This document shows, piece by piece, positions 36,218 to 50,204 of a stretch of DNA of 64,000 nt. Position 1 is the first letter of the stretch; each line of letters starts with the position of its first letter. Under the pieces are notes generated by a model that saw only the letters and a list, made by a program, of their open reading frames with translations, made no database searches and had not been told where the DNA came from. The stretch is from Eucommia ulmoides (Eukaryota > Streptophyta > Magnoliopsida > Garryales > Eucommiaceae): assembly GCA_016647705.1 (NCBI GenBank), contig CM028326.1:46344785-46408784 (forward strand). Reading direction: 5' to 3'. Position numbers and translations under genes: made by a program.

Positions 36218-37488
36218 ATTTCTAAGATCAATTTCCAAAAGATAAACAAGTATTGCAATAATAGAAAATAATTGGAAATATCTCACCTGGAATCCACAGA
36301 AAGAATAAATAGAATGATGTAACTCTAAATCCAATAACAGTAAAGATTAATAACAACTGATTTTCAAGATCGCCTCTCAGAATAGCTCACACAATATCTC
36401 AGAATAATAACTCTTATAAAAGCTCACAAATGATCTTAACTCTTTTTGCTCTCTTGATATTGATTGATCATTAGTCTTTATATATGCAAAAATGCAGGTC
36501 TTTATATTGGATAATGAAATCAACCTTCTAACGGCTAGTTCCCACTTATCATGACATTTAAATGCTCTGTTAGACCCCTTATATCATTATGACTTCATTT
36601 TGGTTCAATTCAACTTAATAATGGCTTTTAAATATTTCAATTAAGTCCCCAAAATATTTCTCAATCTCAATTAATTAGAATAAAAATAATTTTATGTACC
36701 AAATTGAAAAATATTAAAAATTAATGAACCAAATTAATAGGATTTAAACATTAGGTGAAGCATATCTTAAATATAATAATATCCCTGAAATCTCTCTCAA
36801 ATCTCAATAAAAAACGGCTACTTTTGGATATAATCTCAAAATAAACAAAATCTTGAAATAGCGCGTCTGGTCGACTGGTCAGTTGACTTCCCAATTCAGG
36901 ATATAGCCAAGCCATTGCTACTGTATTCATCGGTCGACCTACCTGTCGACTTTGAGATTCAGAGAGTTCAGTTTATCTTCACCGGTCGACCTACCTGTCG
37001 ACTTAGAGATACAGGTTGTTTATGTTGCTTAATCCTGTCGACTCATCAGTCGACTTGTACATGCTGGATCTCTTCTCTGAACTCGTTTTTAACTTATTCT
37101 TTTTTACGTTTTTGCCCCTTAAACCATTTTCTTTTTTAAATTAGCTCCACTAACTTCTTAAATTCCATTTTAGTCAATTAAAAATATTTCTTTTCAAATC
37201 ACATATAGGAGCAAATAATTTTATCTTATCAAAACACACATAAATAATAAATTATTTTTATGCCATGTGTGTGTTCCTAATTGGGATATTAAGAGTTAAA
37301 ATTTACCTGAGTTGTTTTCCCTAATTTCTTCAAACTCTTAATTCTTCATCATCTTCGACATCATCATTTAGCATCCATTTAATTTGCATCTTCATCACTG
37401 GAACTTAAATAATTGAAACACTCAATTAAACCGTTAGTTCTACTAAAACATCAACACTTAATTGTTCATCAAAGTCTTATGATCAATA

Positions 37489-38155
37489 ATCTCTCACTTT
37501 TTGATGATGACAATTAATTTTGATATTTTTTTCAAAACAAAAATATAACCGCACTCCCCCTGAATCCGAGGACAGGTTTTTTAACTCGTTAAAGCATAGT
37601 AATGAAGATATTATAAAACATACTTAATGAGGCACAAATTTGAAAAATTTAAGAATATCCCCCCTTAATAAAACATCACTAATACTCCCCCTTAATAAAA
37701 CTTCACTAATTTCTCCCCATTTGTTATCTTCAAAAAACAAAATTTAGGGAGGAGAGAACAATCAAGCAACTCTACTCTAGGCAAACATCATTATGACTAG
37801 TCATACCTAAACCTCAAATGATTTTTACAAACTGATATTCCGCTAGTGGTTTGGTAAAAGCATCAGCAAGCTGGTCGGAGATATCAATATACTCAATAAC
37901 AATATCTTTTTTTTGAATGTGATCACGAATAAAGAGATATCTAATCTCTATGTGCTTAGTTTGTCAGTGCTGTGTAGGATTCTTACTTAGACAAATAGTA
38001 CTTTTATTATCACAAAAGATCGGGACTACCTCCATACAAACTCCAAAGTCATTTAATTGTTGCTTAATATATAAAATTTGAGCACAACAGTTACCAGTTG
38101 CCATATATTTAGCCTCAGTAGTGGATAAGGCTACCGAATTATGTTTCTTGCTTGA
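37489..38155 (-). other. 3' internal non-coding region and RNase H end of copia III
   Basis: Begins with the purine tract next to the LTR (+ strand ATCTCTCACTTTTTG), followed by non-coding sequence in which TGATGATGACAATTAA and CTCCCCCTGAATCC recur in the related element at 63895-64000. The last bases (about 37830-38155) read on the - strand as the end of RNase H. Confidence 0.7.
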
Positions 38156-41100
38156 CTAAGAAACCAATGCATGTCTTAACAAATGATATGACTCACTTAT
38201 GCTTTTTCGCTCAACTTTGCAACTGACAAAATCAAAGTTGGAGTAACTTATCAATTTAAAATCATTCCCTCTAGGATACCATAATCCTAGGTTAGTCATT
38301 CCCTTTAAGTATCGAAAAATTCGCTTAACCGCAGTCAAGTGCGATTTTTTAGGATAAGATTGAAATCTAGCACAAAGATAAACACTATACATAATGTCAG
38401 GTCTATTAGAAGTTAAATACAACAAACTACCAATCATAACTCGATGCATTTTTTCATTAATACTTTTGCCTGTATCGTCTTTTTCTATCTTTGTAGCCAT
38501 TACCGTAAGAGTTTTGTACTTTTTAGCGCCATCCAAGCCATATTTCTTTAACAACTTCTTGGTGTATTTAGTTTGGTTTATAAATATCCCTTCTTTGGTT
38601 TACTTAATTTGCAATCCAAGAAAGAAATTCAACTCTCCCATAATGCTCATTTCAAATTCGACCTGTATTATCTTAGCAAACTCTTGGCAAAGATCCTCAT
38701 TAGTAGATCCAAAAAATAATATCATCAATATACACTTGTACTAATAAGATATCAGAATCAGTTTGCTTCATAAACAGTGTTATATTACAAATATCTCTTC
38801 GAAAATCATTTTCGATAAAATATCGGCTAAGTCTTTCATACCAAGCTCTAGGAGCTTGTTTGAGCCCATACAAAGCCTTGCGAAATTTAAATACGAGATA
38901 AATAAATTTATCACTTTCAAATTCCGAGGGTTGTTCCACATAAACTTCTTCAGCTAGAAAGCCATTTAGAAATGCACTCTTTACATCCATTTGATATAGC
39001 TTAAAATTACGTGAACATACAAAGACGAGTAGCATTCTAATTACTTCTAGTCTAGCAACAGGAGCATAAGTTTCATCATAATCAATTCCTTCCTCTTGAT
39101 TATAGCTATGTGCCACTAATCCTGCTTTGTTTCTAATTACCATACCAGTCTCATCTTTTTTATTTCTAGAAACCCATTTAGTACAAATAACTGGATGAAA
39201 ACCCGGTCTCGGAACAAGACGCAACACTTTGTTCCGCTCAAATTAAACTAATTCATCTGGTATTGTGAAAATTCAAGATTTATCAATTAACACCTTGTTT
39301 ATATTTTTAGGCTCAATTTGAGATAAGAAAGAAAGATTAATTATATCTGTAAGAGAAGAATGAGTACTTACACCTCTTTCGAAATTACCGATGATTTCTT
39401 TAATTAAATATCCTGGTACTGTCTTTATAGCTCTTGGTAAGGTCGAATCCTTCTCCTTAGGTTCTTCCTCTTGTTGGGACTCCTTAGGTACATTATCACC
39501 TTGGTTTTGGTTATTTAAAATACTTCCATCATCATCATCCAAAACCTTTCTCGACAAGAATGGATCAGCTTCCTCAAAGACAACATGCATTGTTTCTTTT
39601 ACTACTAAAGTATGTTTATTGTAAACTCTATAAGCCTTACTTTTAGTAGCATATCCAAGGAAAATCCCATAATTAGATTTAACATCAATTTTACCAAGAT
39701 TATCCTTGTTATTCAAAATGAAACACCTGCATCCAAAGACTTTAAAATAGGAGATATTAGGAGTCTTACCATTCCAGATTTCATATGGGGTTTTATTAAA
39801 CCCTCTACGAATTGATACTCGATTTACCACATGACAAGCTGTACTTACTGCTTCGGCCCAGAAGTAGGTTGGTAAACGATTTTCATTGAGCATTGTTCTG
39901 GCCATCTCTTGAAGCGTTCTATTCTTCCTTTCCATTACACCATTTTGTTGCGGTAATCTTGGTGCAGAAAAATAGTGAGCATAACCATGCTCATCACAAT
40001 AACTTACTACTTCATCATTCTTAATTTTTTTTCCTCTATCACTACGAATGTTAATAATATAACATTGTTTCTCATTTTGAACACGTTTACAAAATTTAGC
40101 AAGAACGGAAGCAACCTCACTTTTCTTAGCAAGAAAATATTCCCAGGTAAGTCTGGAATAATCATCAACTATAAAAAATGCATAAAACTTACCACCAAAA
40201 CTAGGAACAGAGTTAGGCCCAAACAAATCAAGCAATAATTCTAGACACCTAGATGTGGACGTGTGCATCTTTTTCTTAAATGATGATCTAACCTGCTTGC
40301 CTAATTGACATGCATCACATACTTTATCCTTCACAAATTTCAAATTAGGTAGGCCGCGTACAAGACTCTTCTTAGAGAAGTTAGAAATTAACTTCATACT
40401 AGCATGCCCAAGTCTTCTATGCCATAACCAACTATTCTCAGATAAAGCATTCAAACAAGATAAATTTTGAGAATTAAAATCATCAAAAGAGAAAGTGTAC
40501 ACATTCTCAAAACGTGATGCAACTAGCAAGATACTACTATCATGACTATTTTTAATAATGCATCCATCATTATCAAATATAACATTATAGCCCTTATCAC
40601 ATAGTTGACTAATACTAATCAAATTATGTTTAAGTCCATCAACTAATAACACATCTTTAATAATAGTAGTACCATTACCAATATTACCTATACCGATAAT
40701 TTTACCCTTTGCGTTGTCTTCGAAAGTCACATGACCTCCATCTTTAGGTGTCAAATATGTAAATTTTCCTTTATCTTCCGTCATGTGTCGAGAACAACCA
40801 CTATCCAGGAACCATTTGTTTGTACTTATTGATGCTTTTAGAATAACCTGCAAGGAGCACCTCAAATAGTCCCTAAGTGGTACCCAGCCTAAGTGGGTCC
40901 GATCTTGTTAGTCTGGACAATTTTAGTTCTTTTTGGAACCCAAACTTGTCTACAGTTAGATATTTTATCAAAACATCTATGAATAGTATACCCCACAATG
41001 TTACATTTAAAACATTTAACATGATTCTTGGTTTTAGAAAAGAATTTATGAAAACGTTTTTATTTAAGATTTTTCTGAAATCCAATATCGGCTTTGTCAA

Positions 41101-42469
41101 AAACTCCACGTGAACTTCCCAAAAGCATTTTCAAGTTATTTTCACCACCGGTAAATTTGAGAAAAATTGATTGCAAATCCATCAATTTAGACTTCAATCT
41201 ATTGTTTTCAGATTCACAGTCCACCACTTGCTTGTTTAATGTATTAATTGTACTTTGAAGGGCACTTATTTTATAACACTGGTTTTTATAATCATGTGAA
41301 ATTTTTTGATAAACATCAAATAATTCATCAAAATTTAAAGGACACGAACTTGAACATTCAGTTACCTCACCACTAGTGGCCATTAATGCAAGCATGGACG
41401 TGTCTTCACTATCCAAATTTTCTAAGCTACTTGAATCAACATTATCCCAAGTAGCCTTCATGGATTTCTTCTTACTCTTCTTTGCTTTCTTATTTTCTTT
41501 CTTCTTCTTTTCTTTTTCTTTATCCTTCTTCGGTTTGGGATAGTCGTTTTGAAAATGACTGGTCTTACGACAGTTGTAACATTCCACTTTAGATATGTTG
41601 AGGTTTCTTCTTCCACAGAATGTATGTCGAGTCATTCTTCAAAAGTTGTTTGTGAGAAGTGCAACATTTTTCTCTTGCTCACTATCAAGACTTTCATCAT
41701 CACTATCATCATCTTTTTCAATTTTTTGAGCTTTTAGCGCCAATGATTTCCTCTTGTCATTTTTGGTATCATCCTCATAACCTTTAATAGCCAATTCATA
41801 AGTCATCAAATTGCCAATGAGATCATCAATATCGTATTTGCCAAGATCTTTGGCTTCCTTGATTGCCGTCACCTTTGACCCCCATATTTTTGTTAAGGAC
41901 CTTAGGACCTTTTGTACTCTATCCTCCATGAAGTATGACTTTTCAAGTTGACTCATATTGTTTCATATGTTGTTGAAGCGAGTGTACATCTCATGAATCA
42001 ATTCATTCTCTTCCATCCTGAACAACTCAAATTTTCTCATAAGAACATTGATTTTTGACTGCTTTACTTGACTTGTCCCTTCATGGGTGACTTATAGTTT
42101 ATCCCACATCTCCTTTGTAGATTTATAACTTGAAACGCTAGAATATTCATTAGCATTTAAAGGGCAAAAGAGAATATGGATAGCTTGAGAGTTAATGGAG
42201 AGTTTCTTCTTATCGGAAGTAGTGAGTTTTCCTTCTTCTTCTCAACTCCATTTTCCATTAGAATAAATGGACCATCTTCGATTGTAAGTCACACATCGTA
42301 ATTTGTAGCCTGAAGAAAGGCTATCATCTTATCTTTCCAAAAAGAATAACTTTTACCTGCAAACAAAGGTGGTCGGTGCATAGACTGCCCCTCAGCTAGT
42401 GTGCCTACTATGTGTGCCATTGATCTTTGTTAGCTAAAACTTTTGAGCTAAACCAGCTCTGATGTCAAT

Positions 42470-43049
42470 TGTTGGCCTAGTGGAATACCCAAGAGTGGGG
42501 GTAAATTGGGTAATTAAAAATTTATCAGAATAAAACTTTAATAAATTAGATAATTAATTTTAATCCTAAATTAATTATTATCTTTATATCACAATGGAAT
42601 TAAATAATCAACTAAGTGCACACCAAACAACAAAAATATATAAAGAAAATATTATAACACACCAAGATATATCTTAGTTCACTAAACTACTCTTGGCTAG
42701 TTCTGTCCTCCGAGCCCGATGGAGATTCGCACCCACTAATACTCAAAATCCCTTTAAGGGTAGGAACCAAACCCTTACACCGATTCTTTTACAGGCTCAG
42801 AATCAATCTTTACAATATCCTTTTCCCAAGCTAAGGAAGAACCTCTACTTTTTACAGGTTAAAGAATAACCTAATTCTTTTTAACACTAAGGCCAAAGAA
42901 TCAAAACCTCACAAATCACTCCAAATATCATTTTACTCGGTAAGAATTGAACCGTTACAAATTTCAATCAAAAATACAATTCTATCCAGGAAGAATCACT
43001 ACATTAATCTCTTTACAGGAAGAGATTGAAAATCGATTACCCCTGATTA
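42470..43049 (-). repeat. 5' LTR of copia III, partial
   Basis: Starts TGTTGGCCTAGTGG and aligns with the first 580 bases of the LTR at 26605. At about 43049 it meets the oppositely oriented LTR of copia IV. Confidence 0.82.
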
Positions 43050-44986
43050 AATATTTTGAAATAAGTCAAAAATTGACCAACCCGTATCAATCAATCAACA
43101 AATCTAAGGAGGATGGGTCAACTGATTGAAACAGTGAGGTCTTGGAGAAAATTAAAGAGTCATGCATTGATCGGTCAACCAATCACGAGAGGATCGATCA
43201 ACTAATGGGCATAGGTAGATGGAAGGTGAAACTCTCTAAATCGATCAGTCAACTGATTGTCGGTCAATCGGTCAGCCAACTGTGTCATTGGTTTGGCCTA
43301 GAAAACATCCAGAATTAATTTGTTAACTGACCGTGGGAGGTTCAGTCAACCGACTGCTTGTAAAGGTTTGGCCTGGCTTACATGCTAAATCAATTAGTCA
43401 ACCAACTAGGTAGGGTTCGGTCAACCGACAAGTTTGGATAAGATTTCAAGTATGTTAAGGTTTTGGTAAAAAACTAGTCGTTACAAGCCATTTTTGACAA
43501 TTCCAATGGAGTATTTTGGTGGATTTGAAACTACTAAAGATATGGTACATCTATTTTAATATCCCTATTGATTTGGGACATATAATTAAATATTCCCTCC
43601 ATTTTAGCAACTAAATACTTCCTATTTTTGTGATTGATATTTTATGGACTTTATTGAGAGATTTAAATGCTATTTTTAAATGAAATACACCAGAATTGAA
43701 AACATATGATATATGGGGTCTATAGGTTCCTTTTAGAGGTCTATCATTTGAAAACTAGCCATTGGAGGGCTTGTCCTAAATCTGTTTAAATAGACGTGCG
43801 GATTTAGATGGAAAAAAACATCAAGAACTATTAGTTCCTATGCTTTTATAAGAGTTATCATTCTATTGATATTATTTCGAGAGATAATTTTTGCTATCAA
43901 AGTTCTTGAGCTAAAGCGCTGTTGAATTGGTGTCACCGATCTGTGTCGTTTTGCAATCATGTTTTTATACTAAGATGTTTTCCTGATGAGATCTTTCCAA
44001 GTTATTATTCCTAAAATTGATTTCATATTATTGTTGATTACTTGGATTTTACATCATTGAAAAATCATTTTCAAACTTAAGAGCATAAAAATTCTTTTTA
44101 AAACGATTTTGTGATATTATCTGATTACGTGCTTAATTTTGTACTACCTATACTTATTTATAATAAAATATTAATTTGCCTCATTTTAATTCTATCACTT
44201 AGTAAATTTTGAGACATTAATTAAGTATAATTGTTTTGAGGTGGTAGAAGCTCCGAGTGGGAAGAAACTCATAATTTTTTGTATTTGTGAGTTTGAGTGG
44301 ATTAGACACGATCGGGTTGGTGTCTAGTCAGGGTAGCTAGGGTTTTAATCTTTTCCAGGAAAAAGGTTGAGGTTTGATCTTTGCCTAATGTATAAAAAGG
44401 TTAGGTTATTCTTTTCCCTTGCAAATAATTTAGATTTTGATTCTTCCTGAATCGAATTAATTTTGAGTAAATTGTAAACGTTCTATCCTTACCTGGGAAA
44501 AAGATATTTGTGAGTGTGGTGAAGTTTGATCTTTAGCCCGTTAAAAAGATTAGGTTGTGATTCTTCTTGCAATAAAATTAGGTTAGTCTTTAACTTGAAA
44601 AAAGATAAGGTTCTTCCTGGGAAAAGAGAAATTGTAAAGGTTGATTCTGAGCTTGAGAAAAAACTCATTATAAGGGTTTGGTTTCTACTATTAAAGGAAT
44701 TAGGGGTTTAGAGGTTCCGAATCTCCGTGGAGTTTGGGGGACTAGATTAGGCAAGACTAGCTTGCTGAACCAGGATATATCTTGGTGTGCTGTATTATTT
44801 ACTTTCTTTATATTTTGTTTGGGTGTGCACCTAGAATTTAACACTTACCTGCTGCATAACAAAGATAATAATTAATTTAGGATAAAAATAATTATTTGAT
44901 TAATTAAGTGTTGAAATATTTAAATTGTGTAAATATTTTGTAACTACCTAATTTACCCCTCTCTTGGGTAGCTCATTGGGCCAACA
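43050..44986 (+). repeat. 5' LTR of copia IV, partial
   Basis: Contains a palindrome-rich block (43070-43440) and, in inverted orientation, the CCTGTAAAAAGG-type tandem block (44340-44680) also seen in the other LTRs of the family. It ends CTCATTGGGCCAACA right before the primer site. Confidence 0.82.
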
Positions 44987-47900
44987 ATTGGTACCAGAAC
45001 TGATTTAGCTCAATTAGTTTAACACACTAGCTAATAAAGATCACATTGTGCACCCGATAGGCACACTAGGTAAAGGATAGTCTATGCATCGACCACATTT
45101 GTTTGCAGGTGAAAACTATTCATTCTGGAAAGATAAAATGATTGCATTCCTTTATGCCACCAATTATGATGTGTGGCTAGCTATTAAAGACTGTTAATTT
45201 GTTCCTATGGAAAATAGAGTACCCAAGAAGAAAGAGCAGCTGTCCACTTCTGACAAACATAAACTTTTTGTCAATTCTCAAGCTATTAATATTCAATTTT
45301 GTTCTTTAGATGATAATGAATATTCCCAGGTTTCAAGTTGTGGATCGGTGAAATGTGGGACAAATTGCAAATCACCCATGAACTGACAAATCAAAGATCA
45401 ATGCCTTACTTCGTCAATTTGAACTATTCAGAATGGGTGAAGCATAATCGATTTCAAGATATATACACAAGATTCATCAATATCTACAATAATATGAATC
45501 AAATCGAAAATCCCTACACTATGGATGATAAAGTTGAAAGATTTTAATATCGTTAACTAAAGTATAGGAGTTGAAGGTGACTGCAATTGAGGAAGCCAAA
45601 GATCTTACAAAAATATGCATTTTATGATCTCATTGGCAACCTAATGACACATGAGATGACTATTCGAAGATATAAGGACGATAAAATAGAAAAAGAAGTC
45701 CTTGGTATTGAAATCTCAGAAAAATGAGGAAGATGATGACAATGATGATATCAATCTTGACAGTGAGCAAGAAAAGGATGTAGCGCTTCTCACGAAGAAT
45801 GACTCGACGAACATTCTAGGAAAAGAAAATTTTCAACATGACTAATGTGGAATGTTATAATTGTCACAAGACTGGACACTTCCAAACCAAATGCCCCGAA
45901 CTAAAGAAATATAAGGAAAAAGAAAAGAAAAGAATGGAGACGAATAAAGGAAAGAATAACAGGATGAAATCAATGAAAGCCACCTGGGATGACTCCGGAT
46001 CGAATAGCTTAGGAAAATTGGGCAGTAAGGGTTCATCCATGCTTGCTTTGATGGCCACTGGAGATAAGTTACCTAAATGTTCCAGTTTTTGTCCTTTAGA
46101 TTTTGATGATTTATTTGTTGTTTTTCAAGAACTAAGTCACGGTTATAAAAACTAATGTTTCAAAATTAATGCCCTACAAAGTACAATTAACACACCTAAC
46201 AAGCAAATGATGGACTATGAATCTAAAAACATTGAATTGAAATCCTAGATGTCGGATTTACATTAATAGTTCTCAAATTCACAGGTAGTGAGAACAATTT
46301 AAAAATACTTTTGGGAAGTTCACGAGGTATCTTTCATAAAGCTGGTATTAGGTTTCAGAAAAACCTTAAACAAAAATGATTTCATAAATTCTTTTTTGAA
46401 ACCAAAGATCTTGTTAGATGTTTTAAATATAATGTTGTGAGGCATACTATTCGTAGATGTTTTGCTAAAGTATCTAAATGCAGACAAGTTTGGGTTCCAA
46501 AAGGAACTAAAATTTTCCCGACTAACAAGATCGGACCCATGTATATTGGGTACCACTTAGAAACTATTTGAGATACTCTTTGTAAGTTATTCTGAAAGCA
46601 TCAATAGGTAAGGACAAATGGTTCCTGGATAGTTGTTGTTCTCGATGCATGACAGGAGATAAATTGAAGTTTACGTCTTTGACACCTAAAGATGGAGGTC
46701 ATGTGACATTTGGAGACAATGAAAAGGCTAAAATTATTGATATAGGTAATATCGGTAATGGGCCTACAATTATTAAAGATGTTCTCCTCGTAGATGGCCT
46801 TAAACATAACCTGCTTAGTATTAGCCAATTATGTGATAAAGGTTATAATGTCATTTTCTATCATAATAAATGTCTAATTAAGAATGGGCAAGATAGTAGC
46901 ATCTTATTTGTTTCATAACATTTTGAGAATGTGTATACATGCTCATTTAATGATTTTTCTTCTCAAAATTTATCATATTTAAATAATTTATCTAAAAATA
47001 GTTGGTTATGGTATAGAAGACTTGGACATGCTAATATAGAATTGTTATCTAATTTATCTAAGAAAAGTCTTGTATGTGGCCTACCAACATTAAAATATGT
47101 GAAAGATAAAGTATGTAATGCATGTCAATTAGGCAAACAATCTAGATCATCATTTAAGAAGTAGATTCACACATCCACGTCTAGATGTCTTGAAATGTTG
47201 CATCTTGATTTATTTGGTCAAAATGTCATTGCTAGTTTTGGAGGTAAATTTTATGCATTCATAATTGTTGATGATTATTCTAAATTTACTTGGGTGTTCG
47301 TCTTTGCTACAAAGAATGAGGTTGCTTCTATTTTCTCTAAGTTCTGTAAACGTGTTCAAAATGAGAAACAATGTTTCATAATTAATATCCATAGTGATAG
47401 AGGCAAAGAATTAAGAAACGATGAGGTAATTAGTTATTATGATGAGCATGGATATGCTCACAATGTTTTTGTACCAAGATCACCACAACAAAATGGTGTT
47501 GTAGAGAGGAAGAACATGACTCTTTAGAAAATGACTAGAGCGATGCTAAATGAGAATCGTCCACCTACATATTTTTGGGCCCAAGTAGTAAGCATAACTT
47601 TCCACATAGTAAATAGGGTATCTATTCGTAGAGGTTTTAACAAAATCTCTTATGAAATTTGGAATGGTAAGACTTTGAATATATCCTATTTCAAATTTTT
47701 TGGTTGGAAATGTTTTATTTTGAATGATAAAGATAATCTACGTAAATTTGATGCTAAATCTGATTATGGTATTTTTCTTGGATATGCTATTAACAGTAAA
47801 GCTTATAAAGTCTATAATAAACGTACATTAGTAGTTGAAGAGTCTATGGATGTCGTATTCGAGGAATTTGATTCATTTGTGTCGAGAAAGATTTTGGATG

Positions 47901-48798
47901 ATGATGATGCAGGTAATTTAAATAACCAAAACCAAGGCGATGATACGACAAAGGAACCATAGAAAGAAGAACCTAAGGGAGAGAATTCGATATTACCACG
48001 AGCTCTAAAGATAGTATCGGGACACTTGGTAAAATAAATTATTGGTAATTTCGAAAGAGGTGTAAGTACACGTTCCTTCCTTAGAGATATTATAAATCTT
48101 GCTTTTCTATTTCAAATTGAGCCTAAAAATGTAAATGAGGCGTTAACTGATGAATCTTGGATCTCCGCGATACAAGAATAATTAGTTCAATTTAAATATA
48201 ATAAAGTGTGGTCTTTAGTTCTTAGATCGGACTTTCATCTTGTAATCGGTACTAAATGGGTTTTTTGTAATAAAAATGATAAAACTGGTATAGTAATTAG
48301 AAAAGAAAAAAAAGAAGAAGCAAGATTAGTTACACATGGCTATAATTAAGAAGAGGGAATTGATTGTGATGAGACTTATGTGCCTGTGGCTAGATTAGAG
48401 GCCATTAGAATGTTACTTGCATTTGCATGTTCACATAATTTTAAATTATATCAAATGGATGTAAAGAGTGCATTCTTGAATGACTTTCTAGTAGAAGAAG
48501 TTTATGTTGATCAACCCCCGAGATTTTAAAGTGATAAACTTCCTGACCACGTGTCTAAACTTCAAATGGCTTTGTATGGGCTCAAACAAGCTTTGAGAGC
48601 TTGGTATGAGAGACTTAGCCGTTATTTGATCGAAAATGATTTTCGAAGGGGTCTTAGTAATATGACGTTATTTATTAAGAAAACTGATTCTAATATCCTA
48701 TCATTACAAATTTATGTTGATGATATTATTTTCGGTACAACTAATTCGGATTTTTGCCAAGAGTTTGCCAAGATAATGCAAATTGAATTTGAGATGAG

Positions 48799-50204
48799 TG
48801 AAATGTGTAATTTATCTATCTATTTCCAAATCGAACTTATTAGTTTTCGAGTGTTATTATAGTATTTTAATACTTTTTTATTTTGTTTTGTATAAATCAG
48901 GTGTATGGGGTGAAAAGGTATGAAAATGTATCATAAACGATCAAATCAGATCAAGAACAGTGGGAAAACAAGCGTAAGGGCAAAATTAAGACCAGCAATC
49001 CACCGCCACGGCGTCTAGACCACTGCCGCAGTGGTCAATATGCAGAGAAGGACAATATGTTGCTGAATATCTACAGCCACAGCGGTGAGATCCACCACCA
49101 CGGCAGTGAAACAACAGAGAGGTCTCTGATCCTACTACCGCGTCCATCGCCAAGGCCATGACCAAATCGACTTACCCACCACCGCGGCGGTTAATCTGCA
49201 CACACTTTAGATATTTATTTAGATATTTTGGCTCCCTATATCTTCCCCCATCTCCTCTAATTCGTCCATGAGAGAGCTCCTAGGGTTAGAATAGGGTTGA
49301 GAGGTTTTTGGGGAATGCTCCACCAAATTCGACGGAGAAGAACACATTGCGAAGAAGGAGAAGCGATCTCGGAACGATTTTAGCGCCAAATCTTCGGACT
49401 ACAGCTAGTTTCTCTCGTTTCTTTCTTTATTTCATAACTTCAGATTATGGTTTGAGCATGTTTTGCTCATTTATCATTATATATATGGTTATGGCTATTA
49501 GTTAAATAGATATTGTCTAGGGATTACTAAAATTTATGAATATGTGGTTTATTTGAAATCGGTGTGTCGTTAATGGTTGTTCTTCGTTATTCGATTATGT
49601 TTGTCGTGCTTGTATTTCCATTATATGCTTGGTTAGGTATATTGAGAAATCAGGGTTTGACACTCGGGAGAGGTAACCCTGAATTCAGATTAGGATAAAT
49701 ACAAAGCGATGATCTAATAACCCGGAAGAGAGTTAGAAAGTGTGCAATCAATGACGTTGGGACAAGACTCATGTGACCTAGTGTCGTTAAGACGTTGAGG
49801 GGGACTTCTTCATTGACGTGATGTTGCATATTCAATCGTCTTACATTCGGGAAAGGTGGCACATGAGTTTACGATACAAATATTGTCAGATAGGTTGAAC
49901 GTTGTTATTATAAACTGAATGAGACCAAACACGTTTTGTAAACGAAGTTAATCCCTAGATAATCTTTTCCCTAAATATCTCAATATAGTATTATTGTTTA
50001 ATTAGATTAATTAATTTAGTATTAGTATTAATTAATTATAAACTATTTTTATCGCCTAAATAAAGTTAGGTTATGATAATTGCGGTACTCGACGATAATC
50101 TCAGCCAATCCTTGTGGATATGAAAACCCCTACTCCTTCCCATCTGTACTAAAACTTGACCCATACACTTGCGGTAAAAGTGGCGACGTAATATTCCGCC
50201 ACTA
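48799..50204 (+). mobile_element. Solo LTR, Athila-like, opposite orientation, 1.4 kb
   Basis: Lies between two copies of ATGAG (48794-48798 and 50205-50209), and copia IV reverse transcriptase coding resumes on the far side. Read on the - strand it starts with TAGTGGCGGAATATTACG, then ACCGCAAGTGTATGGGTC and a TATCCACAAGGATTGG motif, matching the ends of the LTRs at 20796 and 55518. No internal region, so a solo LTR. Bases 48985-49200 are a GC-rich cluster of CCRCYGCGGYGG-type motifs. Confidence 0.78.

Larger units (their letters stand above)
26605..37488 (-). repeat. 3' LTR of copia III, split by a gypsy element
   Basis: Starts TGTTGGCCCAGTGG and ends GATCAATA beside the purine tract. The halves 26605-27436 and 36218-37488 together give 2,103 bases and align throughout with the LTRs at 51947-54350 and 61783-63894. 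It carries a tandem CTTTTTACAGG-type block (26880-27180) and a GTCGAC palindrome cluster (36865-37065). Confidence 0.88.
26605..43049 (-). mobile_element. Ty1/copia LTR retrotransposon III (SIRE-like), broken fossil
   Basis: A - strand element with long LTRs: 26605-37488 (2.1 kb once the nested gypsy element is set aside) and 42470-43049 (partial). The primer site adjoins the right LTR (+ strand GCTCTGATGTCAAT, 42456-42469, a TGGTATCAGAGC relative). Coding parts on the - strand, in order: gag with a CX2CX4HX4C-like knuckle (about 41560-42430), protease-type WFLDSGCSRHM (about 40790-40830), gag-pre-integrase with WLWHRRLGHASM (about 40400), integrase with SRLPQQNGVMERKNRTL (39900-40260), reverse transcriptase (38700-39227) and RNase H (38090-38554). 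A 530-codon stretch of protease-integrase (39273-40865) is still open, so it is younger than elements I and II, but it is broken overall. Confidence 0.9.

Noticed and set aside
36865-37065. Possible CRISPR-like array in the palindrome cluster
   Set aside because: Spacing is irregular, the repeats are short and degenerate, the sequence lies in an LTR of a plant element, and no cas gene exists here.
49308-49505. Open frame within the solo LTR at 48799
   Set aside because: No family match, lies in an LTR, and is not conserved in the related LTRs at 20796 and 55518.
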